From the NCBI GenBank assembly GCA_028821405.1, contig JAPPGK010000108.1, positions 89,619-153,618 on the forward strand: a stretch of DNA of 64,000 bases. Direction: 5' to 3'. The number at the start of each line of letters is the position of its first letter. Position 1 is the stretch's first letter. The notes under the pieces were generated by a model that was not told the origin of the DNA, did not search any database, and saw nothing but the letters and a program-made list of their open reading frames with translations. Positions 1 through 7,769 of the stretch are shown here, one piece after another. Made by a program: the position numbers and the translations under genes. Origin of the DNA: Gammaproteobacteria bacterium (GTDB lineage Bacteria > Pseudomonadota > Gammaproteobacteria > Pseudomonadales > Azotimanducaceae).

Positions 1-2
1 CC

Positions 3-1832
3 GTCGACGGCGTGGTCCTGAAGCTGACCCAGGCGATGGATCTGCAAATCACGGGCGGGAGCTTAAGCGTGCGCGCCACCGGTCTGCACGGCATGCGGGT
101 CGCTGGCGCAGCGGCCCGCGGAATGCTGGCCAAGGCAGCGGCAGCCGCCTGGAAGGTACCGAAACGCGAGCTGGTGCTCAGGAACAGCCATATTCTCCAC
201 GAGTCGAGCGGTCGAAGGGCAACCTATGCGGAGTTCGCGGCGGCGGCGGCCGAGATCGCCCCCTCCTCGAAACCGAAGCTCAAGGATCCGAAGGCATTTT
301 CGCTGATTGGAACTTCGGCGAAGCGCCAGGACGTTCCCGCCAAGGTCGATGGCAGCGCGGCCTTCGGAATCGACGCCCAACTCCCGGATCTGAAGATCGC
401 CACCGTGCGCAGTTGTCCCGTGTTCGGCGGTCGCGTCGCAGCCGTCGACGACACGGCGGCGTTGAAGCTCCCCGGCGTCGAACGCGTCGTCAACCTAGGC
501 GATGCCCTCGCCGTCGTCGCCGATGGCTACTGGCACGCGAAGCGGGGCTTGGCCGCCCTGGCGATCGAATGGTCCACCAACGGCCGCGAAGGGGTCGACC
601 AGGCCGGTGTGTTTGCGCAGTTCGAAGGGGTGCTTGCCCAGGCGGATATCGACGATGCGGGTGATGTGGAAGTCGACCGGGGCGATTGCGAAGCGGCCCT
701 CGCCGCCGCGTCCAGGCGACTCGAGGCCGAGTACCGGGTCCCCTACCTGGCCCACGCCGCCATGGAACCGATGAACTGCACCGCCTGGCTACACGACGGC
801 GTCTGCGAGATCTGGACCGGGACGCAGAATCCGCTCGGGGCGCGGGCAGCCGCCGCCGAGGCCATCGGTTTCGAGCCGGACGATGTCATCGTCCACAATG
901 CCTACCTGGGCGGCGCATTCGGTCGCCGGTCGGTGCATGACTACGTCGTGCAGGCCGTGCGGGTCGCCAAGGCCGCCAACGCACCCACGAAGCTGATCTG
1001 GTCCCGCGAGGAAGACATCGCCCAGGATCGGTACCGGCCCGCAATCACCAGCCGCTTCCGTGGCGGCCTTGACGACAAGGGGCATCCCATCGTCTGGACG
1101 AACCTCTACGTCGACAAGCACGAGCCGGCCCAAGCGCCGCGCATCCCCTATGCCATCGACAACCAGCGCATCGCCTCGATGCCGAGCCCGACCCACGTGC
1201 CGTTCGGCGTCTGGCGAGCCGTCGACCACTCCCAACATGCGTTCTTCACCGAGTCCTTCATCGACGAACTGGCGGTGCTGGCCAACGCTGATCCGTACAG
1301 ATTCCGCCGCGACTTGCTCGCCCGCCAACCCCGGCACCGCAAAGTTCTCGACGCGGCAGCCGAAACGGCCGGATGGGGCGGCGAGTTGGGACCGGGTCGC
1401 GGTCGGGGCATCGCGCTACACGAGTCCTTCGGCAGCATCGTCGCGGAGGTCGTGGATGCCAGGGTGGATGCCGGAGACGTGCGCGTGGAACGCGTGGTCT
1501 GCGCCATCGACGCGGGCTACGCGGTAAACCCGGATGGCCTGAGGGCACAGATGGAGAGCGGCATCGTCTATGGCCTGACGGCCGCGCTATATGGCGAGAT
1601 CAGCCTCGAGAGAGGTCACGTCAAGCAGAGCAACTTCCACGACTACCCGATGCTGCGGATCGACGAGATGCCCGAGGTCGAAACCGTGATCATCGACTCG
1701 GGCGGCCCCTTGGGCGGTGCGGGCGAACCCGGTACGCCGCCCGTCGCCCCCGCCGTCGCCAACGCCATCCACGACGCAATCGGGGTGCGGATTCGGGAGT
1801 TGCCCATCTCGAAGCACGACCTCAACGTCTGA
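3..1832 (+). CDS. Molybdopterin-dependent hydroxylase large subunit (isoquinoline 1-oxidoreductase beta / CoxL family), 5' truncated
   Basis: The frame is open to the left edge, so the N-terminus (roughly 130 residues compared with typical IorB proteins of about 740) lies outside the window. Visible hallmarks are the GGAFGRRS molybdopterin-contact loop about 300 residues in and the C-terminal GGAGEPGTPP segment near residue 568, whose Glu is the catalytic base in the xanthine dehydrogenase family. Such subunits pair with a small 2Fe-2S protein and often carry a Tat signal; neither is visible here. The reaction would be hydroxylation of an aldehyde or N-heterocycle; the substrate cannot be read from sequence. 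The 3' end overlaps the convergent HAD gene by 11 bp. Confidence 0.88.
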   Translation, partial: VDGVVLKLTQAMDLQITGGSLSVRATGLHGMRVAGAAARGMLAKAAAAAWKVPKRELVLRNSHILHESSGRRATYAEFAAAAAEIAPSSKPKLKDPKAFSLIGTSAKRQDVPAKVDGSAAFGIDAQLPDLKIATVRSCPVFGGRVAAVDDTAALKLPGVERVVNLGDALAVVADGYWHAKRGLAALAIEWSTNGREGVDQAGVFAQFEGVLAQADIDDAGDVEVDRGDCEAALAAASRRLEAEYRVPYLAHAAMEPMNCTAWLHDGVCEIWTGTQNPLGARAAAAEAIGFEPDDVIVHNAYLGGAFGRRSVHDYVVQAVRVAKAANAPTKLIWSREEDIAQDRYRPAITSRFRGGLDDKGHPIVWTNLYVDKHEPAQAPRIPYAIDNQRIASMPSPTHVPFGVWRAVDHSQHAFFTESFIDELAVLANADPYRFRRDLLARQPRHRKVLDAAAETAGWGGELGPGRGRGIALHESFGSIVAEVVDARVDAGDVRVERVVCAIDAGYAVNPDGLRAQMESGIVYGLTAALYGEISLERGHVKQSNFHDYPMLRIDEMPEVETVIIDSGGPLGGAGEPGTPPVAPAVANAIHDAIGVRIRELPISKHDLNV

Positions 1833-2205
1833 ACGAGGCTTTATGCCACGGCTTCGCCAAGGCTTCGTGAGGCCAAAGGAACGCGAAACCGGCCTGCTCG
1901 GCCACGCGTTTGTCCAAGTCCTCCCGGTCCCCGATGTGGTAGTACACGTCGGCCGAGAACTGGGACTTGACCTCGGCGAGCATGTGTTTGGACACCGCGA
2001 AGTCGACCTCGATGCCGTGTCGCTCCCACATGGCGCGTTGGGCGCTGATCGGGCGGTCGGAACAACTGCCCACGACAAAGCCATCCTTCTGCGCCTCGCG
2101 CACGAAGTCGATGGCCAAAATGCCCGGCGGATCACCCTCTTCGAGCGTTCCGTCGATGTCGAAACTGATCAGGATGGTCCGTCTCAATCCGGCGTAGCGC
2201 TCCAA
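1822..2205 (-). CDS. Small HAD-superfamily phosphatase-like protein
   Basis: This 127-residue protein has the HAD nucleophile motif DIDGTL at residues 16-21, an SCSDRP segment that fits motif II, and a GDRED motif that fits the acidic motif IV. It is short and lacks an evident cap domain, so it resembles the minimal HAD phosphatases. It overlaps the 3' end of the upstream thiolase gene by 22 bp, so the two are probably co-transcribed. The substrate is unknown. Confidence 0.72.
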   Translation of the reverse strand: MERYAGLRRTILISFDIDGTLEEGDPPGILAIDFVREAQKDGFVVGSCSDRPISAQRAMWERHGIEVDFAVSKHMLAEVKSQFSADVYYHIGDREDLDKRVAEQAGFAFLWPHEALAKPWHKASFRR

Positions 2206-3506
2206 ACCATGTAGTTGCCGCCCACGGGCATGGGTCCGCCCGACACGGCGATTTCGGGCTTGACACCCGTTACCTGCCGAGCGCCCGCGCGGTGCTGCAA
2301 CTGCTGGATGCAGTCCGTGTGCATCCAGAAACGGCTGCGACCGCAGCCGATGTTGCCGCCGCTGGGCGATACGGGGTTCGGCCCGCTGATGCTGATGTCG
2401 GTCTGGTAGAAATCGAGGGCTTCACCGAACTTCAGACCGCGATAGCCGAGTCCTTCGATGTGGAACTGGTGGAACAGCGCGAAACCGTCGTACATGTTCT
2501 CGAAGGATAGATCGTCCGCCGTGATGCCCGCGCCTTCGTAGATCTTTCGAGCCGTGCGGGCGGTGTCCTCCTCCACTTCGTCCAACGTGGGCGTCAAGCT
2601 GCGGGGTCGGGTCCTGCTTGTCGCGTGGTTCAGGATGTACACGGGCTTCTGCTTGAGGTGGCGGGCGCGTTCGGCGGTGGTGAACAAGTACGCGGCCGAG
2701 ACCATGATCGGCATGTCGTTGTCGAAGAGGTTGGCGGGCTTCGCGATCCAGCGCGCCGCCTCGTAGTCCTCGGGCGTGATCTCCTCCGGTCGATGCTGTG
2801 CCCAATAGCCTTCCGGGAACTTGAGGCCGTTCTTGCGCGAGTTTTCGATGAACGGCGCCATCATGTCGTGGCTCTTGCCGTACTTCCGGCAGTACTCGGC
2901 GAACTGCACCGCCGTGCCGAAACAGGCAGGCGTCCCCCAAAGCGAGCGTATGGCGCTCGAGCCCGGGATCGCATTGCCGGCGTTGGCGCCTCCCTGGTAG
3001 TAGCGCCCTTCGAGGTTGTGCCAACTCTTGAGCACGAGGCAGGTATGCGCACGCCCGTTGCCGATGGCCTGGGCCGCGACGCAGATGGCGTTCGACATGC
3101 AGCCGACGCCGTAGGTGGTGAACTCGATTCGGTTGAGTTGGGGCATGTTGGCGAGAATCCACTCGGCGCTTAAGCCCGTGATGCCGTCCAACGGATCGTC
3201 GGTGCGGTTGTAGGCGTTGATCGCCTCCCACGGCAGGGGTTTGCCCTTGGGCCAGAAGGCACCGGTGGTCGTGCTGGGGTCCATGACGAGGCCGTCGATG
3301 TCGGCCGGATCAACGCCGGCATCATCGATCGCCCGGCGGAGCGCCTCGAGGCTGATGCCGCCCACCGAGTTCGCCGGCGTCCCGTCCCAACGTCGAAAGG
3401 TTGGCGAGTGGCCGACGCCCACGGCCGCCACCTTCCCCCGGTGTTCCCAGAGACCCAAGCCCTCCGCCGCGCGGTACACCGAGGCAGGAGCAGGCGACGT
3501 CTTCAC
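2184..3506 (-). CDS. Thiolase-like protein (SCP2/Ltp2 type) paired with an OB-fold partner
   Basis: About 440 residues of thiolase fold. The segment GVGCMSNA near residue 134 sits where thiolases carry the nucleophilic Cys, and a C-terminal GGNIGCG segment fits the second active-site loop. I chose the GTG start at 3506 because it overlaps the stop of the upstream DUF35 gene (GTGA). The longer open frame upstream of it is an out-of-frame reading of that gene. A thiolase next to a Zn-ribbon/OB-fold DUF35 protein is the arrangement seen in acetyl-CoA acetyltransferase and steroid side-chain retro-aldolase (Ltp2-ChsH2) complexes, so a CoA-thioester C-C bond reaction is likely. The direction and substrate are open. 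Confidence 0.85.
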   Translation of the reverse strand: MKTSPAPASVYRAAEGLGLWEHRGKVAAVGVGHSPTFRRWDGTPANSVGGISLEALRRAIDDAGVDPADIDGLVMDPSTTTGAFWPKGKPLPWEAINAYNRTDDPLDGITGLSAEWILANMPQLNRIEFTTYGVGCMSNAICVAAQAIGNGRAHTCLVLKSWHNLEGRYYQGGANAGNAIPGSSAIRSLWGTPACFGTAVQFAEYCRKYGKSHDMMAPFIENSRKNGLKFPEGYWAQHRPEEITPEDYEAARWIAKPANLFDNDMPIMVSAAYLFTTAERARHLKQKPVYILNHATSRTRPRSLTPTLDEVEEDTARTARKIYEGAGITADDLSFENMYDGFALFHQFHIEGLGYRGLKFGEALDFYQTDISISGPNPVSPSGGNIGCGRSRFWMHTDCIQQLQHRAGARQVTGVKPEIAVSGGPMPVGGNYMVWSATPD

Positions 3507-3919
3507 CGGACCTCCGCGACGACACGCCACTCGGGAACTTTCTGGCCGTTCGCCGTGGCTTCGAACACGACCTCGACCCTCGCCCCTACCGGCACTTCGT
3601 CCACGGGCGTCCCGGGAAGGTGGGAGTACATCTGTATACCGGGGTCGTCGTTCAACATGATCACGGCGACGTTGAACGGCTGGTCCTCCTGGAGGAGGCG
3701 AATCGGGCAATCGTGAACGACGCCGTAGTTGTAGATACGGCCCCGCCCGCTCATCTCCTTCCACTCCAAGGCGCTATCGGAACCGCATTGGTGGCAGTTC
3801 CGCGCCGGCGGATGCTGCAAGCGGTCGCAGGCGGCGCAGTTCTGGATCACCAGCCGCTCCTCGTTGGCGGCTTCCCAGAACGGCCGCGTCAAATCGTCGG
3901 GATCAACCCCCTGTTTCAT
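3503..3919 (-). CDS. Zn-ribbon / OB-fold protein (DUF35 family), thiolase partner
   Basis: The N-terminal helix region is followed by a rubredoxin-like zinc ribbon with two C-x2-C pairs (CAAC and CHQC) and a C-terminal OB fold. DUF35 proteins act as acyl-CoA binding or bridging subunits of thiolase-type enzymes. The ATG at 3919 is directly preceded by GGAAGGA and gives a typical DUF35 N-terminus. In-frame starts at 3952 (ATG) and 3979 (TTG) would add 11 or 20 residues. Its stop overlaps the thiolase GTG by 4 bp, indicating translational coupling. Confidence 0.85.
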   Translation of the reverse strand: MKQGVDPDDLTRPFWEAANEERLVIQNCAACDRLQHPPARNCHQCGSDSALEWKEMSGRGRIYNYGVVHDCPIRLLQEDQPFNVAVIMLNDDPGIQMYSHLPGTPVDEVPVGARVEVVFEATANGQKVPEWRVVAEVR

Positions 3920-4055
3920 TCCTTCCCGTTGCCTTGAGACGAAACGACGCATTGAAAGCGACCATGATGGTCGGGTCAACCGCGCCAGCCGTGCCTACGG
4001 TAAAGGGCATCGGTATCAGCTATGGTTCCGGTCCCTTCCTTGAGGACAATCCCCG

Positions 4056-4526
4056 ATGAAACAGGCCATTGCCCCCTTTCTCCTCGTCCTCGCGGCACTC
4101 GGTGCTGCGGTGCTGGTCCATTCTCATTCCGACGAGGACGCCGATCCGAACGATCTCTCGTTCAAGCATGCGACGCCGATCCTCGACGTGAAGAGCGTCG
4201 AAGCCAGCATCGAGCACTACACGACCAAGCTCGGGTTCACCGAGAACTGGGATTGGCCGGACAACAGCGAGGACAAGACCTTCGGCTCCGTCACGAATGG
4301 CGAAGTGTCCATCTTCCTCGCCGAGACACCCGAACCGATCAAGCCGACCTGGGTGTTCTACGACGTGAACAACGCCGACAACGTCTACGAGGCCTACGTC
4401 GAGGCGGGCGCTGCCATCCGGGATGCACCCAACGACAAGCCGTGGGGATCCCGGGAGTTTCTGGCCGAGGATCTGGACGGCAACGTGTTGCGAATCGCCT
4501 CGCCGATACCGCACGAACACGACTGA
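4056..4526 (+). CDS. Exported VOC-superfamily (glyoxalase/bleomycin-resistance fold) protein
   Basis: 156 residues. An N-terminal hydrophobic stretch (about residues 5-21, ending near VHSHS) looks like a signal peptide, followed by one vicinal-oxygen-chelate domain beginning at FKHATPILDVKSVEAS. The end DLDGNVLRIAS is the usual beta strand of the fold with its metal-binding acidic position. Periplasmic VOC proteins are uncommon; most are cytosolic dioxygenases, glyoxalases or resistance proteins. A GAGGA ribosome-binding site lies 9-10 bases before the ATG. No operon partner is seen, because the downstream genes have their own operator. Confidence 0.75.
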   Translation: MKQAIAPFLLVLAALGAAVLVHSHSDEDADPNDLSFKHATPILDVKSVEASIEHYTTKLGFTENWDWPDNSEDKTFGSVTNGEVSIFLAETPEPIKPTWVFYDVNNADNVYEAYVEAGAAIRDAPNDKPWGSREFLAEDLDGNVLRIASPIPHEHD

Positions 4527-4574
4527 CTGCAACCTGTGTTGGGTTCCAACGACAGCGGACTTGCCTTAGAATTG

Positions 4575-4598
4575 AGATGTACATAATTATGAACATCT
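4575..4598. promoter_or_regulatory. Near-perfect 24-bp palindrome, candidate operator of the toxin-antitoxin pair
   Basis: The sequence reads AGATGT, then a 12-base A/T-rich core, then ACATCT. Each base pairs with its mirror position except one pair. It ends 2 bases before the antitoxin GTG start at 4601 and lies in an AT-rich island inside very GC-rich DNA. Antitoxins of the Phd/VapB kind normally bind such palindromes to repress their own operon, so that role is the obvious inference. Confidence 0.65.
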
Positions 4599-4600
4599 GA

Positions 4601-4891
4601 GTGACAGTGGCCGATCAGCATTCGATAGCAGACGCTCGCCGTGACCTGCCCATGCTCGTCCGAAAAGCAGAACGGGGCCAGACCGTCGAGCTCACCCGTC
4701 GGGGGGAATGGGTTGCTGTTCTGATTGGCCGTCACCGGTACCAACAACTTGTCGCGCCGATGCCGAGCTTCGAAGAAACCTATCGTGTCTTCAGGACCGC
4801 AGTTGACCTATCGGATCTCGACCTAGACCCCGACGAGGTATTTGGAGGCACCCGCGACCGGACGCCGGGACGCGAATCCACGTTGCCGTGA
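4601..4891 (+). CDS. Antitoxin, Phd/YefM family
   Basis: This 96-residue protein begins with the Phd/YefM pattern: IADARRDLPMLVRKAERGQTVELTRRG, split here as IADARRDLPMLVRK followed by a GQTVELTRRGE beta hairpin. That is the DNA-binding half. The acidic C-terminus (DLSDLDLDPDEVF) would wrap the toxin. The GTG start lies just after the 24-bp palindrome. The stop overlaps the toxin start by 4 bp (GTGA). Confidence 0.85.
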   Translation: MTVADQHSIADARRDLPMLVRKAERGQTVELTRRGEWVAVLIGRHRYQQLVAPMPSFEETYRVFRTAVDLSDLDLDPDEVFGGTRDRTPGRESTLP

Positions 4892-5298
4892 AGTACCTTC
4901 TCGATACGAACGTCGTTTCCGAACCGTTGCGACCGACTCCCTCGTCGGCCATCTCTCAACGCCTTACCCGGCATGCCGGGGAGATGGCGATTCCTGCACC
5001 GGTGTGGCACGAACTGCGTTTCGGGTGTGCACGGCTCCCCCCGTCCCGACGCCGTAGCGCCATCGAGCGCTACTTGGAGGACGTTGTGCGAGCGAGCCTT
5101 CCGATCCTCGACTACGACCAGCCGGCCGCCGACTGGCATGCGATTGAACGCGCAAGACTCGCAGCGAAGGGCAATCCGACATCGTTCGTGGACGGCCAGA
5201 TAGCCGCCATCGCCTATGTCAACGACTTGGTTCTCGTCACGGCCAACACGCGCGACTTCGAGCAATACGAGAATCTGGACGTGCGGAGTTGGGCTTGA
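4888..5298 (+). CDS. PIN-domain toxin, VapC/FitB type ribonuclease
   Basis: 136 residues with the PIN acidic set: LLDTNVVSE at the N-terminus (Asp6), a Glu in the HELRFG helix, DGQIAAIA and the TANTRDF C-terminal Asp. These bind Mg2+ and cut RNA, often tRNA or rRNA, when freed from the antitoxin. The GTG start overlaps the antitoxin stop, so the pair is translationally coupled. A similar but distinct pair occurs at 55.8-56.5 kb. Confidence 0.87.
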   Translation: MKYLLDTNVVSEPLRPTPSSAISQRLTRHAGEMAIPAPVWHELRFGCARLPPSRRRSAIERYLEDVVRASLPILDYDQPAADWHAIERARLAAKGNPTSFVDGQIAAIAYVNDLVLVTANTRDFEQYENLDVRSWA

Positions 5299-5366
5299 AG
5301 GCCACTGATCGCCGCACATGCCCGGGCACTTGGCGCGACGCTCGTGACAAAACCGAACCTCTCGGT

Positions 5367-5947
5367 TCAATCGCGACAGTCACGCAATTCCGCCACGCGT
5401 CTCGGTAGGTCCTCGCGACCGGGTATCTCGGCGAACTCACGCGCCCAGCGTTCGATGTAGGCCCAATCCAACCGCTCTCCCTGACGGTCGATGACCGACT
5501 GGATGTCATCGATGTCCCGTGCCCGCCCCGCGAACAACTTGAGCAGAACAAGGTCCTCCGGCGTGGCGAAGGGGACGGTCTCGCCCGCCAGAGGCACGCC
5601 GACGGTGCGATCAATTGCCTGCCGCTCAAACTCGGTATTGGAGAAAATGAAATCCACCCGAATGCCGCTCGGCTCGCTCCGCACCGGGAACACGAAGGTT
5701 TCGCGGGCAAAACCCCAGGCTCGGCTATCAGCGACTTGAGGCCAAGCGCACCGCACGCGTCGTTCACGGCCGCGAACACCTCCGGCCCGACGCCCAACGA
5801 AACGTCAATGTCCTGGGTCAACCGCGGCGCACCGTGAAGAAGAACCGCCTGCCCGCCTATGAACATATGCGGCAATTCCCGGAGTCGGAGTTCGCGGGAC
5901 ACCGCAGCGAGAAGGCGGTCGAATTCAGGCTGCCGGCGGGAGGCCAT
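5367..5947 (-). pseudogene. Frameshifted nucleotidyltransferase (AbiEii/MNT-like)
   Basis: The N-terminal half is read from 5947 (MFIGGQAVLLHGAPRLTQDIDV, a GG...T-x-D-x-D nucleotidyltransferase core, quoted in parts as GGQAVLLHG and RLTQDIDV). The frame then breaks near 5715-5722, at a GGGGTTTT run. The C-terminal half continues one frame over (VRSEPSGIRVDFIFSNTEFE as parts, then TPEDLVLLKLFAGRARDIDD) to the stop at 5367. Both halves are clearly one family, so a single missing base explains the break. Restored length would be about 193 residues. It overlaps the small partner gene upstream by 23 bp. Either real decay or a sequencing error. Confidence 0.75.
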
Positions 5948-6140
5948 TCAACGCTCGAGCAACGGCGAAGTCAGCCTCGAGATCATCCCGCCAGTCGTCG
6001 CCGAAATCGGGATTGAGATGACGGGCCTCGACCCACAACGCCTCGAAGATCGCCAGCGCTTCCCCGTAGGTCAGATTCCGGAAGGCTTCGCGCCGATAGC
6101 GTGCCTCGAAGTCCCGGAGCCGTTGCGTGTCTCGAATCAT
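5925..6140 (-). CDS. Small helical protein, partner of the nucleotidyltransferase
   Basis: 71 residues, predicted mostly helical (RLRDFEARYRREAFRNLTYG, then EALAIFEALWVEARHLN). It ends 23 bp inside the nucleotidyltransferase gene, the close overlap typical of a two-gene antitoxin/toxin-like module. I do not recognise a named family. Small proteins of this kind often precede AbiEii/DUF6036-like nucleotidyltransferases, so an antitoxin role is an inference from context only. Confidence 0.6.
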   Translation of the reverse strand: MIRDTQRLRDFEARYRREAFRNLTYGEALAIFEALWVEARHLNPDFGDDWRDDLEADFAVARALNGLPPAA

Positions 6141-6150
6141 GCCTTCACAC

Positions 6151-6188
6151 GGGCGACGGCGCGCCCTACGGGCGCGATAGGGTCGCCC
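6151..6188. repeat. Nested GC-rich stem-loop after the SDR gene
   Basis: GGGCGAC (6151) pairs with GTCGCCC (6188) and, inside it, CGCGCCC-TAC-GGGCGCG forms a 7-bp stem with a 3-base loop. It sits immediately after the stop codon of the minus-strand SDR gene and before the next minus-strand start. No T-run follows, so it is not a classic intrinsic terminator. It more resembles a dispersed palindromic repeat. Confidence 0.6.
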
Positions 6189-6905
6189 CTACGGCAGCAG
6201 CGCGCCGCCGTCCACGTCGATAGTGGTGCCCGTCATATAGTCGTTCTGGAGCGTGAGCAGGATTGCCGACGCGACCTCGTCCGCCGTGCCAGCACGCTTG
6301 ACGAGCATGTTGCGCGTGGCGTTCGCGAGGAACTGCTCGCGCGCCTCGCCCTCGGCCGGGAACATCGGCGTGTCGATGATGCCGGGTGACACCACGTTGA
6401 TCCGGCGTGGCGCGATCTCCGGGGCGATGGCGCGGACGAAACCCTCGACCGCATTGCCGACGGTGGAAATCGCCGACGAGCCGGGGTTGGCCTTGCGGGC
6501 GGGGTATCCGCTGACCAGCGTGATCGCGCCCGCCGGGGCCATGTGCGCCGTGCCCAGGCGTACGCTGTTGGTATAGCCCCAGAGCTTGCGGAACGAACCC
6601 TGGAAACCGTCGAGGTCCATTTGCAGAAACGGCCCGGATGCTCGCTCGCCGCCAGTAGCCGCGTTGACCAGGATGTCGAAGCCGTCCTGCTCCTCGAACA
6701 ACGCCGTCAACGCGGCACGGTCGAGCACGTCGATGGCGCGGAAACTGACGCCATCCCCAGTGACCGATTTGGCCTGGTCGATGTTCGAATGTGACCGGCT
6801 GCCAGCGATCACCGTGGCGCCAGACCCCTCCAGTTGCCGAGTGACCGCAAGGCCGATGCCCGACGTGCCCCCGAGCACGATGGCCCGTCTGCCTGCTAGA
6901 TCCAT
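6189..6905 (-). CDS. SDR-family protein lacking the canonical Tyr/Lys catalytic pair
   Basis: 238 residues with a Rossmann fold: GGTSGIG at 12-18, NAAT at 81-84 in place of NNAG, and the late VSPGIIDTP segment. Ser132 sits at the usual catalytic Ser position. At the place where YxxxK should stand, about 13 residues later (GSSAISTVGNA), Ile146 and Gly150 replace Tyr and Lys. A YPARK at 134-138 matches the pattern by letters but is in the wrong place. Known SDR subfamilies have this loss, so it may be a non-canonical reductase or a binding protein. An AAGGAG site precedes the ATG. Confidence 0.8.
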   Translation of the reverse strand: MDLAGRRAIVLGGTSGIGLAVTRQLEGSGATVIAGSRSHSNIDQAKSVTGDGVSFRAIDVLDRAALTALFEEQDGFDILVNAATGGERASGPFLQMDLDGFQGSFRKLWGYTNSVRLGTAHMAPAGAITLVSGYPARKANPGSSAISTVGNAVEGFVRAIAPEIAPRRINVVSPGIIDTPMFPAEGEAREQFLANATRNMLVKRAGTADEVASAILLTLQNDYMTGTTIDVDGGALLP

Positions 6906-6928
6906 GTGGATGCTCCTTCGAGTTTCGG

Positions 6929-7678
6929 TTACTCGGCGAGGACGTTCCGCGGCGTCTCGCCGGCATCGACGATCAGCTGCTTAATCTCGTCCAGAACCAT
7001 GTCCAACGTCCCGGCATCCGTACCGCGTATCACTAGCGTCGTCCCGTAGCCATCGGCGTCCATGAACGGGTAACTGCCGATGTCGACATCGGCAAAGCGA
7101 TCCTGGATTCGTTCGAGCCCGGTCGCCACCTGGCTCTCGCCCAGGTACGCGGTGACCGAACGCGACTCCACGACCGCGCCGCCTTCGAGTCTCACCGTGG
7201 AGATCATCGCCCGCATGACGCTCGGGATGCCCGCCATCACGTAGACGTTGCCGATGCTGAATCCCTGCGGTCCGCCCGTGGCGTTCTCGACCAGTTCCGC
7301 GCCTTCGGGAATTCGCGCCATGCGCATTCGCGATGCCATCACCTCCGGTGGCGAGGGCCGCCCTCGAATGCGCTCCGCGATGGTCTCGTTGATGACCAGG
7401 GGCACGCCGAACGCCTTGGCAATGCAGTCGGCGGTGATGTCGTCGTGGGTCGGACCGATGCCGCCGGTCGTGAACACGTAGTCGTACTTGGCGCGAACCT
7501 CGTTGACGGCACCGACGATGGCATCCTCCACGTCCGGGATCACCCGCGCCTCGCGCACACGCACGCCGCTTTCGCCGAGAACGTTTGCGATGTGGTTCAG
7601 GTTCGTGTCCTGGGTGCGCCCGGACAGGATCTCGTTGCCGATGATCAGCACGCAGGCGGTAACGACGCGTTCTGGCAT
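6929..7678 (-). CDS. CinA-like molybdopterin-binding (MoCF) domain protein
   Basis: 249 residues. The N-terminal MoaB/MogA-like domain is clear: GNEILSGRTQDTN, FTTGGIGPTHDDIT and the GGPQGFSIGNVYVMAGIP loop. It matches the competence/damage-inducible protein A family but lacks the C-terminal nicotinamide-nucleotide amidase domain of full CinA (about 410 residues). Stand-alone proteins of this type are linked to pyrophosphatase activity on ADP-ribose-like compounds in some lineages; the exact activity here is unproven. It lies 23 bp upstream of the SDR gene on the same strand. Confidence 0.85.
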   Translation of the reverse strand: MPERVVTACVLIIGNEILSGRTQDTNLNHIANVLGESGVRVREARVIPDVEDAIVGAVNEVRAKYDYVFTTGGIGPTHDDITADCIAKAFGVPLVINETIAERIRGRPSPPEVMASRMRMARIPEGAELVENATGGPQGFSIGNVYVMAGIPSVMRAMISTVRLEGGAVVESRSVTAYLGESQVATGLERIQDRFADVDIGSYPFMDADGYGTTLVIRGTDAGTLDMVLDEIKQLIVDAGETPRNVLAE

Positions 7679-7769
7679 GGTTCCCGTTGATCGCTTCGAT
7701 GCCGGTTCATGCTATCAGTTCGCGTCCTGTCGGAGTTGAGTTGACTCCGGCGTCTGCAAGCCAAACGGG

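Noticed and set aside
2184..3764. Longer thiolase frame starting at 3764
   Set aside because: Its first 86 residues are an out-of-frame reading of the DUF35 gene. The GTG at 3506 overlaps that gene's stop and gives a normal N-terminus.
6490..6505. YPARK in the SDR protein as the catalytic YxxxK
   Set aside because: It lies two residues after the catalytic Ser, whereas the fold needs about 13. The aligned position holds Ile and Gly.
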